Part shown: positions 34,908 through 43,500 of the stretch, in pieces
Layout of the letters: every line of letters starts with the position of its first letter
Numbering within the stretch: position 1 is the first letter of the stretch
Source of the DNA: CALCMJ01 sp964475415
GTDB lineage: Bacteria > Bacteroidota > Bacteroidia > Chitinophagales > Saprospiraceae
Direction of reading: 5' to 3'
DNA: 46,170 bases
NCBI GenBank assembly: GCA_964475415.1
Contig: CAYYWZ010000028.1
Coordinates: forward strand, 1-46,170
The notes under the pieces: generated by a model
Databases searched by the model: none
Told to the model about the DNA's origin: nothing
What the model saw: only the letters and a program-made list of their open reading frames with translations
Program-made: the position numbers and the translations under genes

Positions 34908-36605
34908 TTGAATTTCAACAAATTACAAAAATATTTTCCTTTCCTTCTTCTTATCTTGATAGGTGCTACCTACTGGAATAGCTTATTTAATGGATTTGTG
35001 TGGCTAGATCAGACAGAAATAATAGAAAAGCTACTTATAATAGAAGACTGGAGCTCTTTCTTAAAAGTACTCATCTTTGACGATCATAATTATCCAGGAT
35101 ACCATAGGCCTTTATATAATCTCATGCATTCCTTAGATTATGCTATTTGGTCAGAAAATGCTTTTGGTTATCATCTCAGCAGTTTAATATTACATCTTGC
35201 TAATGTATATCTGTTTTATGTAGTTCTGAATTGGTTTACAAAAAATAAGTGGTATGCTTTAGTGAGTGCTGCAGTTTTTGGCTTACTTCCTTGCCATACG
35301 GCAACAGTTGCTTTGATCCATAGCAAGGGAGATTTATTGGCATGCTTTTTCATGCTATTATTGATTTATTCTTTTCAGAAAATTAGAAATAAGAAAGAAC
35401 TCAGAGTACGATGGTGGAAAGTTATCTTAATCAGTCTTCTATTTTTCTTAGCCTTACTTTCAAAAGAAGTAGTGATTATGTTGCCGTTTCTCGGATTTCT
35501 ATTGTTTATCATTTATAGAAAATCTAAGGAAATGTATACTGTGGATAATTTCACGATATATCCTCTTATGATTATAGGTATTACTTTTTTTGTGCTTAGA
35601 ATATTTAATAACTCCATAGAGTCTAATTCGGACGCTTTATTATTTATAGATAGATTGCTTAGTTTTCTTCCTGTTTATGTCAATTATATTCTGCTTACCA
35701 TATCTGGAATAGAACTTACTACTAATGATGCAGTAGAGATCTGGTCTGCTATGCCATGGTGGAAGTATACTATGTATGTATTGGGATTTGTAGGATTATT
35801 ATTAATCCAATTTTTATTATCCCAAAAACATTGGATGATTGCCATCGGCTTACTATGGTATAATATTTTCCTAATTCCTGTTGCTCAGATTTTTCCAATT
35901 TTACATTTCAGAGCTGATCGATTTCTATATATACCTTCCCTAGGTTTTGTAGCGGCTATAGTATATTTCTTTTTCTATCTTTCTGAAAAAAGAAACTGGA
36001 CAAAATATAATAATATGGCGCTAGTTGTCTTGTTCTCTTATCTAGGCTATGCCTCTTATAGAATATGGGATCGCAATCATGATTTTTCAGATGACAAAAC
36101 ACTTTTCGGTAAGCTTATAGAAAGCCATCCTGAATGTAGAGAGGCTCAAGGTTTCGTTGCAAATTATTATCTTCTCGAAAAAGATTATCAACGAGGGTTA
36201 ATTCATGCTCTGAAATCAGTAGAAAAACAAAAAGGCTATTATTCTTTTTCTGATTACAAATCCAACTATGGAAATCTAGCCATTCTACATATGCGACTAG
36301 ATGACTTTACCAAAGCGTACAACATACTCAAAGAATTATCACTACAGGATAGAGTCCATCCAGAAACACTATTTAACCTAGGCGTATGTAATAAGAGATT
36401 AGGAAAATTCGATGAGGCACGAAGCTTATTCGAATCTTATATAGAGATATATCCAGACAATCTTGATGCTTTATTTAATCTAGGTCAAGTCGGTCTAGAA
36501 CTGAGAGATAAAAAGTTGATAAAAACTTCTTTTTCCAGATATTTAGAAATGAATCCTAACTCACCTTATAAAAACGAAATTCTTAAAACTCTAGAATCAA
36601 ATTAG
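34908..36605 (+). CDS. GT-C-like membrane protein with C-terminal TPRs
   Basis: A 565-residue protein starting at TTG (34908); there is no ATG in the upstream frame and the start is directly followed by the first membrane segment. Residues 1 to about 385 include about ten hydrophobic helices, with GATYWNSLFNGFVWLDQTEI and the lumenal-loop element YHRPLYNLMHSLDYAIW, then LHLANVYLFY and LLPCHTATVALIHSKGD. These are typical of the GT-C/TMTC-type family of lipid-sugar glycosyltransferases. Residues about 400-560 are TPR units (EARSLFESYIEIYPDNLDAL and similar). It could glycosylate exported proteins, with TPRs engaging substrates; substrate is unknown. It converges on the HDAC-like gene. Confidence 0.82.
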   Translation: MNFNKLQKYFPFLLLILIGATYWNSLFNGFVWLDQTEIIEKLLIIEDWSSFLKVLIFDDHNYPGYHRPLYNLMHSLDYAIWSENAFGYHLSSLILHLANVYLFYVVLNWFTKNKWYALVSAAVFGLLPCHTATVALIHSKGDLLACFFMLLLIYSFQKIRNKKELRVRWWKVILISLLFFLALLSKEVVIMLPFLGFLLFIIYRKSKEMYTVDNFTIYPLMIIGITFFVLRIFNNSIESNSDALLFIDRLLSFLPVYVNYILLTISGIELTTNDAVEIWSAMPWWKYTMYVLGFVGLLLIQFLLSQKHWMIAIGLLWYNIFLIPVAQIFPILHFRADRFLYIPSLGFVAAIVYFFFYLSEKRNWTKYNNMALVVLFSYLGYASYRIWDRNHDFSDDKTLFGKLIESHPECREAQGFVANYYLLEKDYQRGLIHALKSVEKQKGYYSFSDYKSNYGNLAILHMRLDDFTKAYNILKELSLQDRVHPETLFNLGVCNKRLGKFDEARSLFESYIEIYPDNLDALFNLGQVGLELRDKKLIKTSFSRYLEMNPNSPYKNEILKTLESN

Positions 36606-36639
36606 ATTACAGCGAAATCAATATATTTATTATTGTATA

Positions 36640-37539
36640 TCAAAAAATAGATGCTGCTACTCTGAAGGTATTAGCATGAGCATTGATGATATCAGGTAAC
36701 TGCTTAGAATAACCTCCGCCCATACTTACTGCTACAGGTATATTGTATTTTTTACATAATTCTAATACCATAATATCACGTTCTTTACAGCCTTGCTGGG
36801 TCATCCCTAGTCTTCCCAACTTATCAGTCGCTAAGACATCTACACCTGCTAAATAAAAAATAATATCTGGTTTTACTTTATTTATAAGAGGTTCACAATG
36901 GTATTCTAATTGACTTAGGTAATCAGCATCTCCTGTACCATCTTCCAGAGGCACATCTAGATCAGATTTTTCTTTTCTCAATGGATAATTTTTTTTACCA
37001 TGCATACTGAAGGTAAACACGCTATCATCACTTTCAAAAATACTCGCTGTTCCATTACCTTGATGAACATCCAGATCTATGATTAATATCTTTTTTACCT
37101 GAGCTCTATGTAGCATTATTTTTGCTGCAATGGCAAAATCATTAAAGATACAAAACCCTTCTCCCCTATCTCTGAAACTATGGTGTGTGCCACCAGCGAT
37201 GTTTAGTGCCACTCCAGAGGACATGGCTTCGTATGCGCACTGAAGTGTACCGCCCGCAATTATCTTTCCTCTAGAAATCAATTTTTCCGAAACTGGGAAA
37301 CCAATATTCCTTATTTCCTTTCTATCCAAGGTTAAGAAATTTAGTTTGTCAAGATATTCTTTTGAGTGCGTACGTAATATATCAATATCTAATAAGGCCT
37401 CGGGTTCAAAAAACGAAGCCTCTGTCACCGTCTCTTCATACAATAATTGTTGTGGCAACAAATCATATTTTTCCATCGGGAATCTATGACCTTCCGGTAA
37501 ATCATATTTGTAAACAGAAGAGAAAGCAATTTTAAGCAT
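36640..37539 (-). CDS. AcuC/HDAC-family deacetylase
   Basis: A 299-residue arginase-fold deacetylase. Catalytic and metal residues are in GGTHHSFRDRGEGFCIFND (His pair), LIIDLDVHQGNGT (Asp and His zinc ligands), FYLAGVDVLATDKLGRL (third Asp ligand) and MGGGYSKQLP (catalytic Tyr). Bacterial members remove acetyl groups from lysines, polyamines or acetoin-pathway enzymes; the target is not inferable. It has no leader, so it is cytoplasmic. It starts 7 nt after the stop of the giant surface protein gene and would be co-transcribed with it. The pairing is odd and may only reflect readthrough expression. Confidence 0.93.
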   Translation of the reverse strand: MLKIAFSSVYKYDLPEGHRFPMEKYDLLPQQLLYEETVTEASFFEPEALLDIDILRTHSKEYLDKLNFLTLDRKEIRNIGFPVSEKLISRGKIIAGGTLQCAYEAMSSGVALNIAGGTHHSFRDRGEGFCIFNDFAIAAKIMLHRAQVKKILIIDLDVHQGNGTASIFESDDSVFTFSMHGKKNYPLRKEKSDLDVPLEDGTGDADYLSQLEYHCEPLINKVKPDIIFYLAGVDVLATDKLGRLGMTQQGCKERDIMVLELCKKYNIPVAVSMGGGYSKQLPDIINAHANTFRVAASIF

Positions 37540-37546
37540 AGACCTG

Positions 37547-40500
37547 CTAATGTATAATTGTTATTTCTCCTGAAATAATATTTTCTGAATTGCTAGCTTC
37601 CTCTAAACTAATCATGAAGATATAGACACCTGGTTGTACTGCCTGTCCTTTATATTTTCCATCCCAACTATTGTCAACGTTATTAGTTGTTATATTTTCT
37701 CTATCCCATATCTTATTCCCCCATCTATCGAAAATCAAAAGGGAGCTTATGCGAATATCTTCAGCCGAGCCAAGTAGAAAGCGATCATTGAAACCATCAT
37801 CATTAGGACTAAAAATTGTAGGAATATAAATAGAACCAGATTCTGAAGAAGATAAAATTATAGAAGTTTGCACAGTACAATTATCTCCGTAATAACCAGT
37901 AGCAGTAATCGTTGTATTTTCTGAAACAGTCAATGAGAGTAGCTGACAGATACTACATGATAATTCTGCATTTCCTTCCCACGTAATACTATCTAGTGTT
38001 ATTTCTGAAACCGTACCTAGAATATAATTATTATCGGCAGAACTTTCTATTATAATGTCAAAATCAGGTTCATCGATAGTCTCTACGACGAACTCTTCCA
38101 TTATCACACAATCGTTATCATCAATAATAGTAACTGTATAATTTCCATTTTCTAATAAAAGATCAAAAGGAAGTGTTTCTAAAACAATAGCGTCACTGCC
38201 ATCAACCATAACACTAAGAGGGAAATCTGTATTGCCCAAACTTGTAATACTAATAACAGAATTATCCGTACAAGAGGGAGAAATTTCCAAATTTATTTCC
38301 GCAGAAAAATTAAGATCTACGGTAACTGTGCTATCACATCCTTCAGAATTAGCATTTTCTAAGGTCACTTCACCAGTAGGATTGTCGATGTCAAATAATT
38401 CTGTACCTACCATAATATTTTCATCTGCACATAACTGTAAAATAATCAATTCCTCCGTGCTACTAAAAAAAGTCAAATCAACATTTATCAGCGAGTCACA
38501 ACCAGCTGCACTTCCATTAAGAATCAATTCAGAACCAAAAGCATTATTGACATCATATGTAGTTCCATTCACTTCTATGGAAAAGTCATCACATTCTGAA
38601 CTTATCAAATTAAAAATACTTTGATCGGAAAAAGCTAAATCTACTATAATGGTGCTATCGCATCCATTGACAGATGCATTTTCTAGAAGTACTTCCCCAT
38701 CTGGATTATTGATGTCAAAAATCTCTCCTCCTAGGATGATAACTTGCGATTCGCAATAGGTACCATTCTCTATAAGAACAGCCTGCTCGAAGAAACTTAG
38801 ATCCACTCGAATAAGGGAATCACAAGAACCTAATATTTCTACGATTTCCTCACCAGAAGGATTATCTATATCATATACGACTCCTTGCACTACTATCATC
38901 TCATCAGGACATAAAGTACCTACGATTTCTCGTACATTAAAATCTGACACTTCCAGACTTACTATAGTTTCCACTTCACAATTTTCAGCATCTGTTACAG
39001 TAACTAAATACTCGAACACACCAGATCCAGGCAACGGAATTGTAACCGGATTGCCCGATATATTATCTGGCCAGTTATAAGAATAAGGTTCTGCACCTTG
39101 ACTTACATCCACAGATAACTCTACTTCTTCATCATCTATGCAGGCGAAGAAAGTTTCACCTACTGCAAGAAGGTTACAAGCACTATCGCAAGGCCCAGGA
39201 TCTGGAATTGTAATCGTAAAACTACAATCTTCATCATCTATGTCTGTAACTACTAATTCTATATCTCCTCCACCAGCACTTCCTGCCTGTAATTCGAAAA
39301 ATTCATCAAGCCCATACGTTCCTGACATAGGCGCAATACTCCCCTGCGAGACAGAAACTATATAATTAGCGCCAACATTTATTGCTTGTACATTTAGATT
39401 AAATATTATAAAATCGTCCGAAGGATCATCTTCTAGCACACCACTATCACAATCAAGATTAGAAGGATTGAAAAATTCTATAACACAGGATGTAGAACAA
39501 GCTCCGGGATCTTCTACTTCTACAACAATACTGCAGTCCGGATTATTGAAATCAGTAATTGTCAAAAATACATTTCCCGCACCCGCACTTCCTAGATTGA
39601 ATGTATAATCTTCTACTTGACCATAATCACCGATAGTTGATAATACACCTCCTTGATTGACAGATAAGGTATAACTCCCTGACAAATTAAAACCTGTTGG
39701 ATTTAGAGAAAAAGAAATAAAATCATCTGAATCATCTAAAGGAGTATTAAAAGGATTACATAAAACATCAGCTAACCCTGCATCTACAATGTTACATGTT
39801 TCAGAACAAGACCCTGGATTAGTAATTACAGCAGATATAAAACAAGTAGGATCCATGCTATCTGTTATGGTGATTATAAGATCTCCTGCCCCAGCGCTTC
39901 CCTGATTTAAACTGAAAATTGTTTCTTCACCATAGTTAGCTGATATTGGAGAAACCGTCCCGCTATTAATGGTGATAAGATACTCAGAAGATATATTAGT
40001 TCCTGTAAGTGTCAAACTAAAACTTATAAAATCATCACTAGTATCGGATGCTGTATTGTTATCATTACATATAACATTGCTCAAATTTGGAGTCTCTATA
40101 TTACAAGAGGTAGAACAAGGCCCTGGATCTATTATTGTAATCGTCGTACTACAATCTGGATTATCACCATCAACAATAGTTAGTTCAAAATCTCCTGCTC
40201 CCGCACTTCCTTGATTCATCGTTATATCAAGTGGTGTTCCATATGATCCAGTATTAGGACTTACTATTCCCGCAGAAGTACTTATCGTATAACTAGCTCC
40301 TAAATTAAATCCAGATGGATTAATAGTATAGCTTAATACGTCATCCGTATCATCAGCCAATGTACCTGAGTTATTACAATTCACATCTGCAAGACCTATA
40401 TTTTCTATAGAACAACTTGTAGAACAAGATCCTGGATCCATAATTACTGTAGATATAAAACAAGTAGGATCCATGCTATCTGTTATGGTGATTATAAGAT

Positions 40501-43500
40501 CTCCTGCCCCAGCGCTTCCCTGATTTAAACTGAAAATTGTTTCTTCACCATAGTTAGCTGATATTGGAGAAACCGTCCCGCTATTAATGGTGATAAGATA
40601 CTCAGAAGATATATTAGTTCCTGTAAGTGTCAAACTAAAACTTATAAAATCATCACTAGTATCGGATGCTGTATTGTTATCATTACATATAACATTGCTC
40701 AAATTTGGAGTCTCTATATTACAAGAGGTAGAACAAGGCCCTGGATCTATTATTGTAATCGTCGTACTACAATCTGGATTATCACCATCAACAATAGTTA
40801 GTTCAAAATCTCCTGCTCCCGCACTTCCTTGATTCATCGTTATATCAAGTGGTGTTCCATATGATCCATTAGTAGGACTTACTATTCCCGCAGAAGTACT
40901 TATCGTATAACTAGCTCCTAGGTTAAATCCAGATGGATCGATAGTATATATTATAAAATCATCGGTATCGTCTGTATCAGTTCCATTACTATTACAGCTC
41001 AGGCTACTTAATCCGACATCGTTTAATTGACATGCTTCAGAGCAAGAACCAGGATCTTCTATGATTACCGACAAGAAACAACTTACATCCTCAGAATCTG
41101 TAATTGTAATAATAATATCTCCTCCTCCAGCACTTCCAGCTTCTAAACTCGCTTGAATTTGTGTTCCATATAATCCAAAAGCAGGCTGCACAATTCCTTG
41201 ACTAGTGCTTAAAGTATAAGAAGTCGACAGATTATTTCCAGAAGGATTAATCTCAAAAATTATGAGGTCATCAGAATTATCTGAAGGCGTATTATTATCT
41301 GAACAATCTATGTTTTGAAGATCAATGTCAGTTAGATTGCAAGAACTAGAACAAGTACCACTGTCCTCAATCGTAAGTTCTATTGTGCAAGATAATCCCC
41401 CACTGTCTACAATCGTGATCAATACATCTCCTGCACCAGCACTCCCATTTTCTAAAGTAAACAAAGTACTCATACCGTACATAGCACTAGTAGGACTGAT
41501 ATTGCCTGATGAACTTGTTAAGGTATAACTTGTCGATGTATTGAACCCAGTAGGATTCAATTCGAATTGGATAAAATCATCTGTATCATCTGTAAGTGTC
41601 CCATTACTATTACACGTTTGATTAGACAAACCTGCTTGTATAAGCTCACATTGGTCAGAGCAGTTACCGGGATCAAATACTGTAGCAGATAGAAAGCACC
41701 CAGGGTTATCTTCACTAGTTATTGTTATGGTGACATCTCCATTTCCCGCACTTCCAGCATCTAGTTCAAAACTAGAAATTTGCCCAAAACTTCCTATTGC
41801 TGGATTTACTTGTCCTACATTAGTTGAAATAAAATAATTGGCACCTAAGTTGACGCCCTGTGGGTCTAGGTCAAAACTTATTATATCATCATTAGAATCT
41901 CCAGCTGTTCCATTGTCTAGGCAAGTAATGTTATCTAGATTAAGTAAATCTATTGAACAATTTTCTGAACATGCCCCGGGATCTATAATTTCTATAACTA
42001 AATCACAAGTATTATCAATAGCATCTGTAATAGTTAGAATTACATTTCCATTCCCTGCACTTCCCAAGTCTAAATCAAAAACTTGTGGACCTCCGTAAGC
42101 TGCCATCAAAGGTGTTATGAAACCATTATCAACACTTACATCGTAAATATTAGATAGATTAGTTCCTGTTGGATTTAAAATAAAACTAATAAAGTCATCC
42201 GTATTGTCACTGGGGGTATTATTATCTTGACAAATTACCGATAATAATCCTGCATCCATTAATTGACATTGGATAGAACATGCCCCTGGGTCGTCAACTG
42301 TAAAAGAAAATGTACAGTCAGGATCGTCATTATCAGTTATTGTAATAATTACATCTCCACCACCCGCGCTTCCATTATCCAAAACAAAATTTTCTAGAGA
42401 ACCGTAATTGGCCCCACTAGGAGAAACATCTCCTACTGAACTATTTATAGTATAACTAGCAGATAGATCATTTCCTGCGGGATTAAGACTGAAATTTATA
42501 AAGTCATCAGTGTCATCGGAGCTTGTATTATTGTCTGAACAAAATATATTCTCTAAGCCAGATGTTGCTAGATTACAATTCATAGAACAAGGTCCAGGAT
42601 CAGATATTACAATAGAGAAAGTACAAGCTGGATCATCTACACTTGTAATAGTTATTGTTACATCCCCTGCTCCTGCACTTCCTGGTTGCAAAGTAAAATT
42701 AGTTATCTCTCCAAAATTTGCAATCACTGGCGACACCGTCCCGGAAGAAACGGTAACACTGTAATCATCTGCCAAATTAAAACCTGAAGGATCTAAATCA
42801 AAACTTATGAGATCATCTGAATCATTATTGAGCGTACCATTAATATCGCAGGTAAGGCTCGATAATCCAATATCTATTATAGAACAATCTCCAGAACAAA
42901 TCCCAGGATCTTCTAAATCAACCGTCAAAAAACAACTAGGATCATCAGCTGAAGTTATAGTAATAGTAAGATCTCCAGCCCCTGCACTCCCGGGCTCCAG
43001 AGTAAAATTAGATAAGATATCAAATGAACCACTTGGTGGACTTACCACGCCTGAGCTTACAGAAACATTATAGGTTACGCCAGCATTAGAAGCTGTTGGT
43101 TCGAGGGAAAAAGAAATTATATCATCTGAATCATCAGAAGAAGTACCATTATCTAAACAAGAGATATCAGATAATCCTACATCTTCTATATTACATCCAT
43201 CTGAACAAGTTCCAGGATCTACAACCGTAACGGTAATGCTACAATCTGGATTATCATTATCTGTTATCGTTAGAATTACATCTCCTTCTCCTGCACTTCC
43301 TACAGTAAAAGTAAAGATAATCGGTGCGCCATAACTGCCTGAAGATGGTAGTATCGCGCCTTGATTAACTGTGATTGTATAAAAGTTACTTAAATTTTGC
43401 CCTGTAGGATTAAGTATAAAATTAATACTATCATCACTATCATCTGAGCTAGTTCCTCCGTCAAAACATTGAACTAGATCTAATCCTGAACTAAGAATAG

